DNA of 64,000 nucleotides from Pumilibacter intestinalis (GCF_943193005.1 NZ_CALPCH010000006.1:1-64000), one strand, 5' to 3'. Positions 49,661 through 60,224 are shown, numbered from the stretch's first letter. Translations and numbers: made by a program. The notes: generated by a model from the sequence alone, not told the origin.

Positions 49661-50771
49661 GGTGACCTCCCTTGCGCACTCTAACAAGCGCTATCGACGA
49701 AGCGCACAATAGCAAGAGTACCGAACAAATCGCGCCGTCGAAACCCACAAAACCGCCGCATCCGCAACCTTTGTCGGAAGCGTCTTCTTCCGGCTGCGGC
49801 GCATTTCCGCCGTTTTCTTCGTTATCTTTGCCCGGCTCTATGGTAAAAGCGGAAATTCGAATCTTATATCCGTAATTTTCGAGACTCAGCGAAGTTTTGT
49901 CATGATGGGCAAACACGGCGATATACCCGTTTTTGTCCCTTTTATCCACATCGATTTCTTCCCCGAAAGACTCACCCTTAAACGGCATTTCATCTATTAC
50001 CGTTAAAACTTTTACGTCATCGTACCACGCCTCTATCTTTACCGCTTCCTTTTCGTCACCGTTTTCAACGCTCAAATTGCCCCATTCCAAAACCACGCTG
50101 TGCTTGTTGCCGTCCCATATTTTATCGGTGGTTACCGGAACGTAAAAATCGGGAATTTTAGACTCGTATTCGTTGCCCGCACTGTTTACGAACGTTTCTT
50201 CGGTAGGTTCTACGGTCGACCATCGAGTAAAATCGTGCGAACCGCCGTACTTGTATCTGCGCAATGTGAGCCCCAGCTGTTTTACGCGGTTAGCCTCACC
50301 TCCCGACGTTTCGGTGTCGAAGCAAAGCATATACGGATACCCGCCCGGGACATCCCACGGAATACCTATCGAAGCGGACGGCGATTTTACTTCTATATTT
50401 TGCATAAAAAGCACGCCGAAAAAGCAGCTAACCAACCATTCGCTTCCCGCTTGGTAATCGTCTTTACTCACGCCCGGGCCGAAGTCCAATTGAAAATCGA
50501 AGGATATTTTACCCGAACCGTATTTGCGTTTGGTATACACGGCGCTATTTATTCCGCCTCCGCCGTTCTCCCCAACGCCTATTATCTCAATTTCACGCTC
50601 GTCGTTAAAGCCGGCAAATCCCGCGTTTTGCTGAAAAACCCAGTCCTTGGTAGAGGACAGCATATCCGTCGTCTCGCTCTCGGCAAAAGCGACGGAAGAC
50701 GGGAACGCCGCGCGTATGCCTATAACCAAACCGAACGCAGCAACAAGCAGCCATAAAACTTTTCTTTTCAT
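49653..50771 (-). CDS. Exported LamG-like protein with C-terminal anchor
   Basis: The 372-residue protein has a signal peptide (to about residue 30), a beta-rich middle of lectin/LamG character (KISFDFQLDFGPGVS, KHSVVLEWGNLS, GYIAVFAHHD), a short acidic linker, and a tail of GCGCGG, a hydrophobic helix and RVRKGGH. Such a Cys/Gly motif plus helix plus basic end is a sorting or anchoring signal in several Clostridia. It probably binds the glycan at the surface. It overlaps the next GH5-like gene by 8 bases. Confidence 0.65.
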   Translation of the reverse strand: MKRKVLWLLVAAFGLVIGIRAAFPSSVAFAESETTDMLSSTKDWVFQQNAGFAGFNDEREIEIIGVGENGGGGINSAVYTKRKYGSGKISFDFQLDFGPGVSKDDYQAGSEWLVSCFFGVLFMQNIEVKSPSASIGIPWDVPGGYPYMLCFDTETSGGEANRVKQLGLTLRRYKYGGSHDFTRWSTVEPTEETFVNSAGNEYESKIPDFYVPVTTDKIWDGNKHSVVLEWGNLSVENGDEKEAVKIEAWYDDVKVLTVIDEMPFKGESFGEEIDVDKRDKNGYIAVFAHHDKTSLSLENYGYKIRISAFTIEPGKDNEENGGNAPQPEEDASDKGCGCGGFVGFDGAICSVLLLLCASSIALVRVRKGGHRE

Positions 50772-50788
50772 CTTCTTCTCCTTTATTT

Positions 50789-51988
50789 TTATAAATTTTG
50801 TTCTATCAATACGTTATATTTTTTAACGGAATCGAGCGTAGCCTTGCCTATCGGCCATCTTTCATTCCAACTTGCCGCCCAACCCGTGCCGCTCATATCC
50901 GTTTTGCTTTCGAGTTCGTCGGTATACGGATCGTAGTTCCAAAATATCGTGAGCGGGAAGCCCTCTCTAAACGCCGCTTCGGAAATGGCGTCTACCATAG
51001 CTTTGCACTCCGAGTAATCGAGACGCCTGTCGGCATCGTCATACGTAAAGCCCGTTTCACCGAGATAAGCTATTTTGCCCAGCGTTTTCGCCGTATCCGT
51101 TAAATACCTGAAAAACTCAGACCATGTTTTGTATACGATACCATTTTCATTTTCGTTTTCGTCAAAACGACAAATGGCGGTTTCGGGCATAATATTCGGC
51201 TCGTTCAATCTTTTGACGGTATTGGAATATTCATGCCAACTAACACCTTCCATGGGATAGAGATATCGCATCATTTCGAGTTGCTGATTGCGGGTGTCGC
51301 GTTGCCAACTGTCTTCTTTATAGGCGTGATACGCGCAAGGACGGAGTCCCGCATCGCCCGAACCGATAAACCGATTGTGTTTGTCATACTTTTTTACGGT
51401 CGCCACAAAACGTTTATACACGGCGACTATGTCATCGCACCCAAACAGCCTTTGTCCGTTCTTCCAAGCGCAAATAGGCAACTGCGCTTCGAGCATGATC
51501 TCGTTACCGTATTCCCACCCCCATATTGCGCGAGATTCGCCGTATCGCTCGATAAACTCTTTAACGTATGTATCCATGTAAGCGGCGGACTTACTATCGC
51601 ACGAGCGAAAAGATTCTCCCACGTCCTCGCCGTAATAAGAAGGGATTACCCTTTCCGACCAAAAAAAGCTGCACAGCAACCCGAGCTGCAATTCTTCCGC
51701 TTTTGCAACGATTTTATCTAGGATATCGAACCACTGTTTTCTCCTATAGAAATAGTTCGAAAAAATCTCCGTATCGTAAGTAGCGTTAACAGGTACGCGC
51801 AATAGCCTTACGCCGTAGCTTGCAAGCGTTTCCATGCCTTTAAGCCCTACGCTTATATCGAAGTCATGACTGAGCGCATCGTAAAAAAGCCCTAGATAAT
51901 TGACCCCTATGGTAGAATACGGCTTGCCGTCCTTTTTCAAAATTCCGTCTTCGGTATAAAGTCCTATCCTCGAATCGATTTCAACCAT
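50789..51988 (-). CDS. Cytoplasmic GH5-like glycoside hydrolase
   Basis: The 399-residue protein is a clan GH-A barrel with GWEYGNE (Glu163) and YLGETGF (Glu311) and shares layout with the lipoprotein enzyme at 48359-49660. It has no signal peptide, so it should break down oligosaccharides after import. CGGAGGAGCG precedes the ATG. It lies 3 bases after the binding-protein gene stop, within the operon. Confidence 0.75.
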   Translation of the reverse strand: MVEIDSRIGLYTEDGILKKDGKPYSTIGVNYLGLFYDALSHDFDISVGLKGMETLASYGVRLLRVPVNATYDTEIFSNYFYRRKQWFDILDKIVAKAEELQLGLLCSFFWSERVIPSYYGEDVGESFRSCDSKSAAYMDTYVKEFIERYGESRAIWGWEYGNEIMLEAQLPICAWKNGQRLFGCDDIVAVYKRFVATVKKYDKHNRFIGSGDAGLRPCAYHAYKEDSWQRDTRNQQLEMMRYLYPMEGVSWHEYSNTVKRLNEPNIMPETAICRFDENENENGIVYKTWSEFFRYLTDTAKTLGKIAYLGETGFTYDDADRRLDYSECKAMVDAISEAAFREGFPLTIFWNYDPYTDELESKTDMSGTGWAASWNERWPIGKATLDSVKKYNVLIEQNL

Positions 51989-51991
51989 TGT

Positions 51992-53620
51992 TTACGCTCC
52001 TCCGTTTTTACGTGCTTGTATGATTTTATTGTAAGAATTTGTGTAGTAATCTATCAGCCCGACATACTTTCCGAACAAATTTTCGCGCATCGAAGCGAAC
52101 AATCCGTCAAGCGTTTGCCCGTCCGGAATTTTGGCGTTGCTCCAGGCGTATTTTCTCACGCCTACGTATTCTTTACCGTGCGCTGTATCTATCCTAAGCA
52201 GATTTGTGTCGGAAGACGGTATGGCGGGCAACATAACGCCTTCGGAAACGTAACAATCCGGATAGGAAACATTGTTGCGTATCCTGTCTATCCACGTTTT
52301 TTGCTGCAAGGTGTAGTCGGCATACAGCCGCGACGACATGTTTACGCTCTCAATCAAGCAGTATATTCCCGAATACGGTTTTGCCGCCGCGAACTCCGCC
52401 TCTTTGCCCTGCGGATACTTCCAAGTGTCGTATGTCGTTCCGTTTATCGTAACGTCTTCGCCCTCGATCCAATGAGCGCCTTTAATGCCGTATTTTGCCA
52501 GCTCGTAATTTTCCCGAGAAGTATACAGCCAATTCATATATTTCATAAGCAGTTCGGTGTTTTGCGATTTATACGGAGATATCATACCCATAAAAGCATA
52601 TTCGCGGCGCAGATTTCCTTTGGAAGTTTGCTCACCGTCCGCTTTTATTGGCGCCAACATAATGCAGTCCACTCCAATTTCGGACTTTAAGTTTTGCGCC
52701 ATAGTGGCCTGTGAGGTAACTTCGGGCCATTCCACAAACACCGAACCTTTGCCGGACGCGAAATATTGCTTTAAGTCCACCGTGGTGGCACTCGGATTTT
52801 CTATCCATAACTCTTCCGTTTGCAACGTTCTTTCGAACTTCATAAGTTCGAGATAACCGGGAGCGGCATAGGAAGGAATGATTTTTCCGCTCTCGTCCGA
52901 TACCATTTTGCCGTAACCGACCGATTCGAAACATTGCCCTATCACTTCGTCCACTTCCCAAGACATGCCGACGAGCGGACGCATCACCGTAGAATTGTTT
53001 GCTTTCAGTTGCGTAAGCAAGTCGTAAAACTCGGATATCGACAGCGTCTTGCAGTTCGGAGCGGCTATATCGTATTCGTCGGGATTGTAGTCGGTGTTCG
53101 CCATGTGATCTTTGCGTACAAGTATGCCCCAACCCGAAGTATATTCTTGCGAAGACAGTGCGTACAATCCGTCATTATAGTATCCCGCATAATAGGAAAG
53201 CCCATCGGGATCGTACTGCTCCGTGTTATGATACTTAAAAAATTCCGGCGCATATTTTTTGTATTCGTTTAAGTTAATTGCCGCATCATCCAAAATGTAG
53301 CCGTTGATAGGCGTATCGCCTCCGTAATGAAACACGAAACCGTCTAGTTGGACCGAAGCGCTCGCCATAGCCTGCCCCATTTTATTGCCCGCAACGCCGG
53401 TGCCCACCGCTTCTATCTGTAAATTAATCTTTTCGCCGGTATCCGCCTCGAACTTTTCTTCTATAGCCGCTCGCACTTCGCCGTCGTATGTCCCCAATCT
53501 GCCGTTATACTCTACATACACCACAATGGTGTTCGCGTCTGTTTTGCCGCCGCAACCCGCGAAACCGATGGCCGCAAGACACACGGCAAGCAAAATAACG
53601 ATTATTTTTTTCACTTTCAT
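51992..53620 (-). CDS. Sugar ABC transporter substrate-binding lipoprotein
   Basis: The 542-residue protein has a lipobox FAGC (Cys23) and the extended fold of family 1 binding proteins paired with LplB/LplC-type permeases, which are longer than MalE-type proteins. It should capture the oligosaccharide released by the surface GH5-like enzyme. GGGAGGAACG precedes the ATG. It is encoded 12 bases after the second permease gene. Confidence 0.88.
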   Translation of the reverse strand: MKVKKIIVILLAVCLAAIGFAGCGGKTDANTIVVYVEYNGRLGTYDGEVRAAIEEKFEADTGEKINLQIEAVGTGVAGNKMGQAMASASVQLDGFVFHYGGDTPINGYILDDAAINLNEYKKYAPEFFKYHNTEQYDPDGLSYYAGYYNDGLYALSSQEYTSGWGILVRKDHMANTDYNPDEYDIAAPNCKTLSISEFYDLLTQLKANNSTVMRPLVGMSWEVDEVIGQCFESVGYGKMVSDESGKIIPSYAAPGYLELMKFERTLQTEELWIENPSATTVDLKQYFASGKGSVFVEWPEVTSQATMAQNLKSEIGVDCIMLAPIKADGEQTSKGNLRREYAFMGMISPYKSQNTELLMKYMNWLYTSRENYELAKYGIKGAHWIEGEDVTINGTTYDTWKYPQGKEAEFAAAKPYSGIYCLIESVNMSSRLYADYTLQQKTWIDRIRNNVSYPDCYVSEGVMLPAIPSSDTNLLRIDTAHGKEYVGVRKYAWSNAKIPDGQTLDGLFASMRENLFGKYVGLIDYYTNSYNKIIQARKNGGA

Positions 53621-53632
53621 ACGTTCCTCCCG

Positions 53633-54502
53633 TTAACCTTTAACCGATCCCACCATCAATCCGTTGATGAAAAATTTCTGCAAAAACGGATATATACAAA
53701 CTATGGGAAGCGTGGCGACAACCACTGTCGCCATTTTCATAGACACCGGCAGCGTTGCTGTACCGCCCGAACCGGAACCCTGCGTATTGTACTGTATATA
53801 CTCACGCAAAATAACCGCTATGGGCATCATGTTTCTGTGCATACCGTCGAAATACAGCACCGACGCCGACCACTGATTCCAAAACCCTACGATAAAGTAC
53901 AGTGATACTGTAGCCACTACCGGCAGAGCAAGCGGCAAATATATTTTGAGCATTATCAAAAAGTCGTTTGCTCCGTCCATTCGCGCCGATTCTTCGAGAG
54001 AATCGGGAATATTCGTAAAGTACGTTCGAACCAAAATACAGTACCATGGTGTAAGCGCACCCGGCACCACTATAGACCAATAGGTGTTCAACATATTTAA
54101 TGCGGCAATCAATAAAAACGAGGGTATCAGTCCGCCCGAAAATAACATTGCAAACACGATAAGCCCGTTAAAAAACTTACGTCCCGCAAGCCGCTTTCTC
54201 GAAAGCGCATACGCCGCAAGCACGGTACAAAAAAGTCCTATTACGGTACCGAGCACTGTAATGACAACCGTATTGAAAAATGCCGTATAAATTTCCGATC
54301 CCTTCCCGAAAATCATTTTATACCCCTCAAGCGTAAGGCTTTCGGGGAACAGCGAATACCCTTTGTGATAATACGATTGGGTGCTCGTAAAGCTCATTAC
54401 GAGAATGAGCACATACGGCAAAACGAAACATATCCCGAGAACGGAAAGAAACGAATAATTGAATACGGTAAACGCTTTTGCGGAACTGCTTCTTTTTCGC
54501 AT
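53633..54502 (-). CDS. Sugar ABC permease, LplC/YtcP type
   Basis: The 289-residue protein has six membrane segments and the coupling motif EESARMDGANDFLIMLKIYLP near 190. Its end, LMVGSVKG, is typical of the second permease of CUT1 importers. The start at 54502 shares a base with the TGA of the preceding permease gene (TGATG); the frame is open upstream within that gene but has no ribosome-binding site there. Confidence 0.9.
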   Translation of the reverse strand: MRKRSSSAKAFTVFNYSFLSVLGICFVLPYVLILVMSFTSTQSYYHKGYSLFPESLTLEGYKMIFGKGSEIYTAFFNTVVITVLGTVIGLFCTVLAAYALSRKRLAGRKFFNGLIVFAMLFSGGLIPSFLLIAALNMLNTYWSIVVPGALTPWYCILVRTYFTNIPDSLEESARMDGANDFLIMLKIYLPLALPVVATVSLYFIVGFWNQWSASVLYFDGMHRNMMPIAVILREYIQYNTQGSGSGGTATLPVSMKMATVVVATLPIVCIYPFLQKFFINGLMVGSVKG

Positions 54503-55440
54503 CACATTATACCGTCCTGTCCGAGTTTTTTGGTGGTCAAATTCGCAACGACGATGAGTAGCAACGACACCAGACTCTGCACGAGACTCGCCGCAGTGCC
54601 GAGCGCATAGCTGCTTGCCGCGCCCGAATTGGCGAGTTTGTACACCCAAGTCGAGATTACGTTCGTAGTCTCTCCCAAAATATCGTTTTCGCCCACAAGT
54701 CCGTATATCTGTTCGAAGTCATCGGTAAAAATCTTACCTACCGACAGTATGAACACTATGGTTATAGTGGGCATTATGCCGGGAAGAGTGATGTGCCAAA
54801 TTTGCTTCAATCTGTTCGCGCCGTCAAGTTCCGCCGCTTCGTACAGCTCGGAATCCACTGCGGTGACAGCCGCCAAAAACATGATGGAACTCCAGCCCAT
54901 ATTTTTCCACAAATGCGAAATCGTAAGTATTCCGTACCATTTGCCGGGTTCGGAATACCACGAGACCTTTTCCCCTCCGCATAAAACAATAAACCGATTG
55001 ATAAGTCCCTCGTCCGTATCCAACAAAATCAATATCATGCCGGATACGATAATCCATGAAATAAAATTCGGCAGATACGATACGCATTGGATCGTGGATT
55101 TGAACAGCTTGTTTTTCACCTCGTTGATGAGAAGAGCGAAAACGATGGGTGCGCAAAAGCAAAGCACCAATTTGAGAAGGGAAATTTTGAGCGTATTGAG
55201 CACCATTTCCCAAATGAACCCGCCGTCGAATAAGGCTTTGAACCATAAGAACCCTACAAACGGCGATCCGAATATTCCCAACCTTGCCTTATAGTCCACG
55301 AACGCCAAGTAGTATCCTACCATCGGTCCGTAGGTAAACAGCAACAGAACCGCCATGCCGGGCAATAGCATCAAATATAGCCATACATTGTTTTTAAGCG
55401 TTATTCCCAGCTTTTTTAATTTGTTTTTTTTGATATTCAA
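54502..55440 (-). CDS. Sugar ABC permease, LplB type
   Basis: The 312-residue protein starts WLYLMLLPGMAVLLLFTYGPMVG-like, with the CUT1 first-segment layout and coupling motif YEAAELDGANRLKQIWHITLPG near 210-231. It starts with TTG after AAGGAG. No ATPase gene is in the operon; importers of this type usually share an MsmX-like ATPase encoded elsewhere. A 17-bp hairpin separates it from the giant lipoprotein gene. Confidence 0.9.
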   Translation of the reverse strand: MNIKKNKLKKLGITLKNNVWLYLMLLPGMAVLLLFTYGPMVGYYLAFVDYKARLGIFGSPFVGFLWFKALFDGGFIWEMVLNTLKISLLKLVLCFCAPIVFALLINEVKNKLFKSTIQCVSYLPNFISWIIVSGMILILLDTDEGLINRFIVLCGGEKVSWYSEPGKWYGILTISHLWKNMGWSSIMFLAAVTAVDSELYEAAELDGANRLKQIWHITLPGIMPTITIVFILSVGKIFTDDFEQIYGLVGENDILGETTNVISTWVYKLANSGAASSYALGTAASLVQSLVSLLLIVVANLTTKKLGQDGIM

Positions 55441-55464
55441 GTATATCTCCTTGGCAAATGTGTC

Positions 55465-55505
55465 GGGGAATGACGGAAAGATAAAATTCTCTTTCCGTCA
55501 TTCCC
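55465..55505 (-). promoter_or_regulatory. Perfect 17-bp intercistronic hairpin
   Basis: GGGGAATGACGGAAAGA (55465-55481) pairs with its exact complement at 55489-55505 around a 7-base loop. It lies between the giant lipoprotein gene and the LplB-type gene. There is no T run, so it is more likely an mRNA-stability or processing element than a terminator. Confidence 0.75.
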
Positions 55506-55515
55506 CCGTACGGTT

Positions 55516-58500
55516 TTATTCGACGGGCGTCGGTTGCGCTATCGTGCCGTCAAAATAAACTTCTTCGAGTTCGAATTTGCATGACGTATGGAAGATACCG
55601 AAGTTGAGCGGCGAATTCCACACATCCCAGTTCACGTTGCTACGCGAAGCGGCTACGTAAAAGGTGTATCCATCTTCCGTATTGTTATCCATATGCCAAT
55701 CGGCATAACCGATCTTAACAAGCGTACCGTTGATGCGGATTTCCACTCCTGTGCCGAGGTAGGTACCGTTCGCGTCAAAGTCGTCGGCTACCCGTATCGT
55801 TAATATAACATTCGTATTCACCAAATTCTCATTCCACAAATCGCTTGCCGCATAAGAGATATCCGGATTTGCGTTACCGCTGAGATAAACGTGTATGCTG
55901 CCGCCGTCGAACGAAAATCTCGCATTCGCCGGCCAATCATAACCTGCCGTTGGATGTACGTCGGCTATTCCACGCAGCCCTACGGCAATATATCCGAATG
56001 CGGTCATACGGAATTTTACGCTTAAGGTGTAGTCATACAGGTTTTCAGTCAAATAAACGGGATGTTCCGTTCCCGACCATACGCCGTCGGCATTGGCACC
56101 GCCTCCTGTTTTGTTGGCAGCGTCCGTCACAACGTTGCCGTTGCTAAGCCCCGTAACGATAACGTTTTTAACGCCGAGCACCGTATCGTGATACAAGTAT
56201 TCAATCGTAAAATTTTGACGCACGTTGTGCTTATAAACAGCGTATTCGGTTGCCGTCAGAGTTTTGGTGTAGTTTCCGTAATGCAGTTTCACGGCGATTT
56301 CGGACGACTTGTCTCCTCCTTCGACCGTACAGGTGAATGGAATGTCTATCGTGGAATTTATCGCTCTCTCCACCGTATCCGCACTCGCGTCGGCGCCCGT
56401 AAACGCAAACACAGGAGCGCCCGTAAGCTTGGTAACCGTCACTTGCACCGTCTCTACCGTCGCATCGTCCAAGGTATAAACGAGCGTATACGTGCCCGCC
56501 GCAGTAAACGTATGCGTACCCGATACCGAAACGCCATCTATCTTAACCGTCGCGTTTTTCACTTGCATACCGAAAATTTTCGTATAAGCGGGAATCGAGA
56601 ACGCAACCGAATCTTTGTCCGTGTCTATATCGAGCGCGTATGTTTTTGACGCGACTATATCCGTTTTGATTACCGGCGTTACAAGCGTGCCGTTTTCGTC
56701 ATGGATATACATGGAATTGATGCGGGTATCCTTGCCAAACCCTCTGTTATCGAATTGCTTGCCGTAGATAGGCGAAGGCTCCCAGCCGCCCAAAGCCGCA
56801 ATTTGCGACATAAGCAACGTATCCGAGCCGATTTGAACGCCGTCAAGCCACAGCGTAACGGTAACGGAAACTATCTTTCCCCCGTCGGCGTTATTCACCA
56901 CCTTGTAGCAAACCATATGGTCGCCTACCGTTTCGAACGACTTCGGCAAACCGTACTGTTTCATCGCTTGATCCTTACTGTTGACTATGCAAACGGTACC
57001 GCCGTAAATGCGATAAGCCAACCCGTTGGGATATACCGAATAGTCGGTCTTTTCGATACGCTCCATACTGCCGCGGATTGGCAAATACAGCATGTCGAAT
57101 CCGCCAATGTGCGAGATATGCATAGTTACGGTGTTTTCCCAGAGAAGTTCTCCCGTGTAGAATATCTTGTATTTGTCGCCCTCGTCGAACGCAAACGTCG
57201 CAATATCGGTTTCGCCGAGTCCCGAGGTATTCGTCACGGCGTACTCGTCTATTTTCTGTCCCGAAATATAAGCGGTTACCGTATAGTTTATAGGCAATAC
57301 CGGCTTATATGCGGCAAGATTTTCGCCGATAAGGTTTTCCACCGTATAACCGTTCGCGTAAGTTATCTTGTATGAAAATCCGCTCGTCTCGATTTCACCG
57401 AGTAGCTTGACGGACGAGATAACCGGCAATTCGCTTGCCGTAGCCGTTTGCGTCACGATGCCGGTTGTGGTCCCCGACCAAACCGGATCGGACACGGCGG
57501 CTTTCACGCTCACGCTTGCCGTATAATAAACGATACCTTCATGCGACCACTCTATGCGCAAGCCTTCCATATGCTCAACGCCTATCGTCATCTTCGTAGC
57601 GTCCGCATCGATAAGCTCTCCTACCGCAGAGTTGCCTATATACAGCGTGCGCGTAAGCGCTTGCGGTTCACCGTCGAACAACAGTTCCACCTCGGGGAAA
57701 ACATATTCTTCGAGGATTGATACTTCTCGCACGTCGTCGCCCGTCACGTTGACGGTGCGCACCACGTATTTGCCGTCGATAGACAACCACTTGACGATAT
57801 TGTCTCTACCCGTCTGCTTGTCGCCGCAATAGGTGGTCACTTTCAACCAACCCGCTTTCATCAGATTTTTATAGCTCTCCGACAAAGCAAGACGCGACCG
57901 AACCGCGAGATTTCCGTCGGCATCTTTGACTTCGGCCCACGTCCAAGGCAAATCCGCGCTACCCACGCGCTTTCCGTCCAACCAAAGCATAATGCAACAA
58001 TAGTCGAGGCTTCCGTCCGCTTTGCACACGTCGATTACTTGATATTCAAGCAAAACGTCTTTATCGTAAAAAGCGTTGCGCAGATTTTCGAACGAAAGCT
58101 TTGCCAACATTGTCGTGCCATGTCCCGCCACCCGAACAGTCAAATGATCATGCGGATCTATGAGGATACTCAATCCTTTCGGCCATTCATTCGCAAACGC
58201 AGACGTCGGAACATTGCCGAGCGATTCGCCTCCGCGCATATTGATTATTGTAAGGTAAGAACCGTCCCAAATACCGCCGATGGTACTAACGTCTTCGGTG
58301 CTGGCAATCGTCCAATCCAACAGCATACTGACCTTTTCACCGTAAATCATTTGCCCCGTATATGCGAAACCGCCTTCGCCGCTTTGGAGCCGAAGCTCAT
58401 TGGATTGCAAGACTGCGGTACCGCTTTGTATAAAAGCGTCGGGGTTCGCCGTGAGCTGGTTTCCCTTATTTTCTTCCGGAGAAGCCACGGCAAGAGTAAG

Positions 58501-60090
58501 CGTTACGGTCTTCTCCTTATTCGTCAGATCCGATACCGAATATATAACTTTGTAGGTACCCGCCGCATAGGGAGTGAATTCGCCGCCGGCGCTCGCTTGA
58601 TAGTTCATCGGTCCAGTAATTTCTACCGAAAGCCGCGAAGTCAAATCTTTGCCGTTGGCATCCTCGCAAGTCGTCACCGCGGGAAGCGTAAGAGCCGTCA
58701 TCGCCGTGCCCTCAATGATATCTCCGTCATCATATCCGTCTACCGTCAACGTCGGCAGCGCTTCCGTAGGTGCATCGGCGCATAAAATTTCAAACGTTTT
58801 GACCGCTATGTTTCCGTAATCGTCGACAACATAGTATTTAAGCGTATATTCGCCGGACTCCGTAAACGTGTACGAACCGTCGATTTTTGTAGCTTCGCCT
58901 GCAGCGTTCAGAATAAACATCTCCACTTTGTCGGATATATCCTTGCCGAACGTACCGTCTTTCGCCGTGGCGATAGGGAAACTCGTCGCTTGATTGATGT
59001 ATAATGTACTTACAGGTTCATCCACACGCAAAACGGGTTTCTCTATTTGTGCCTTTGCATCTACCGTAAACGCCTTTAGCAACAATGCGTCGTTGGCGTC
59101 GGACGTATTATTGCGCGTTCCCATAATGCCGAACCAACCGCAAAAGTTTTCTTTGATAAAGAGATTTTCGTCGTATGCTCCTTCGGTAAACTCGTTTGTA
59201 TACAAAACTTCCACCAACGAAGTAGCCGACGAAACGGGAGAGTCTATCCAAAGCGAATAAGTCACCTTTGTTGCCGTGACGTCGAATTTCGCGGAAATCG
59301 TGTGGTCTCTTCCATCCAACAAATTTCTTCCGAGCTCTTTGACGCGCAAACCGTTGCGTACATATACTTTATTTTGTACGATTTCCAAAATGCACGGATA
59401 GTTCGTGTCGGAAAGCAACGTAGGTCTCTCCGCAACGTAGCCAGGCGTAAGTCCGAATGCCATGTACCAGGGTGACACGCCGCCGTCCGCGTATGTTGCG
59501 TTAAACGCAAACGAAACAATGCTGCCCGCGGCAATCTTTTCTCCCGAATACGCTACGGCGGGATTTCTTTCGACTGCTTCGCCTGCACTAAGAGCGCCTA
59601 TCGCCAAATAGCCGTCTTGATTGAACGCGGCGTTTCTCGTAATCCAATTTTCTCGCTCGGCTATCGCGTTCATTCCGGTATTGAGTACGTTGACTTTTAT
59701 CGTCTTTTTCGCGCTTTTGTTCGCGGAATTGACAACGGAGTACGTCACCGCATAAGCGCCGGCAACATCGGGCTTCCAATTCGCGTCCGTTAAGGCAATG
59801 CCGTCGCCTTCGGCGGGATACACTATAACGTCGTTTAACCAAACGCTCACACGGATACCGCTTGTAAGATCGCCGTCTTTACCATCCGTAGCGGTAGCCG
59901 AAGGAAATTCCATTTCAGCGCCTATGGGAATTGTCACCGTGTCCTCGCTCACTGTGATTTTAGGCGTAAATGTTTCGTCTAAGTTCCCCCCCCCGTTTGT
60001 CTCGGGGTTGCCGCCGCATGCCGCCATGCACATAACCGCGGCCATTAGCAATACCGTGATTGCCATGCTCCATTTGAAATTTTTACTCAT
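55516..60090 (-). CDS. Giant surface lipoprotein with Ig-like and LamG-like modules
   Basis: The 1524-residue protein has a lipobox MAAC (Cys25). Repeated modules follow: Ig-like domains that start ITVSEDTVTIPIGAEMEFP and end in YSVVN-type strands (near 45-140, 360-450, 460-545), alternating with LamG-like sandwiches (near 150-350, 550-800, 1380-1515). It probably captures polysaccharide at the surface. GGAGG lies 7 bases before the ATG at 60090; a TTG one codon earlier is less likely. Nine Gs at codons 33-35, just after the lipidated Cys, could slip and switch the protein off. It is the first gene of the glycan operon. Confidence 0.75.
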   Translation of the reverse strand: MSKNFKWSMAITVLLMAAVMCMAACGGNPETNGGGNLDETFTPKITVSEDTVTIPIGAEMEFPSATATDGKDGDLTSGIRVSVWLNDVIVYPAEGDGIALTDANWKPDVAGAYAVTYSVVNSANKSAKKTIKVNVLNTGMNAIAERENWITRNAAFNQDGYLAIGALSAGEAVERNPAVAYSGEKIAAGSIVSFAFNATYADGGVSPWYMAFGLTPGYVAERPTLLSDTNYPCILEIVQNKVYVRNGLRVKELGRNLLDGRDHTISAKFDVTATKVTYSLWIDSPVSSATSLVEVLYTNEFTEGAYDENLFIKENFCGWFGIMGTRNNTSDANDALLLKAFTVDAKAQIEKPVLRVDEPVSTLYINQATSFPIATAKDGTFGKDISDKVEMFILNAAGEATKIDGSYTFTESGEYTLKYYVVDDYGNIAVKTFEILCADAPTEALPTLTVDGYDDGDIIEGTAMTALTLPAVTTCEDANGKDLTSRLSVEITGPMNYQASAGGEFTPYAAGTYKVIYSVSDLTNKEKTVTLTLAVASPEENKGNQLTANPDAFIQSGTAVLQSNELRLQSGEGGFAYTGQMIYGEKVSMLLDWTIASTEDVSTIGGIWDGSYLTIINMRGGESLGNVPTSAFANEWPKGLSILIDPHDHLTVRVAGHGTTMLAKLSFENLRNAFYDKDVLLEYQVIDVCKADGSLDYCCIMLWLDGKRVGSADLPWTWAEVKDADGNLAVRSRLALSESYKNLMKAGWLKVTTYCGDKQTGRDNIVKWLSIDGKYVVRTVNVTGDDVREVSILEEYVFPEVELLFDGEPQALTRTLYIGNSAVGELIDADATKMTIGVEHMEGLRIEWSHEGIVYYTASVSVKAAVSDPVWSGTTTGIVTQTATASELPVISSVKLLGEIETSGFSYKITYANGYTVENLIGENLAAYKPVLPINYTVTAYISGQKIDEYAVTNTSGLGETDIATFAFDEGDKYKIFYTGELLWENTVTMHISHIGGFDMLYLPIRGSMERIEKTDYSVYPNGLAYRIYGGTVCIVNSKDQAMKQYGLPKSFETVGDHMVCYKVVNNADGGKIVSVTVTLWLDGVQIGSDTLLMSQIAALGGWEPSPIYGKQFDNRGFGKDTRINSMYIHDENGTLVTPVIKTDIVASKTYALDIDTDKDSVAFSIPAYTKIFGMQVKNATVKIDGVSVSGTHTFTAAGTYTLVYTLDDATVETVQVTVTKLTGAPVFAFTGADASADTVERAINSTIDIPFTCTVEGGDKSSEIAVKLHYGNYTKTLTATEYAVYKHNVRQNFTIEYLYHDTVLGVKNVIVTGLSNGNVVTDAANKTGGGANADGVWSGTEHPVYLTENLYDYTLSVKFRMTAFGYIAVGLRGIADVHPTAGYDWPANARFSFDGGSIHVYLSGNANPDISYAASDLWNENLVNTNVILTIRVADDFDANGTYLGTGVEIRINGTLVKIGYADWHMDNNTEDGYTFYVAASRSNVNWDVWNSPLNFGIFHTSCKFELEEVYFDGTIAQPTPVE

Positions 60091-60224
60091 CAACGTTCCT
60101 CCTCAAAGTTTTCGATTTGTTGCCGTTTTTATTTTGAGCATTGAATCATATTATAATTGTAACACATCAAAATACCGTTTTCTCGTCAAAAACATATAGA
60201 TAATTGACAAAAATTACGATATTA

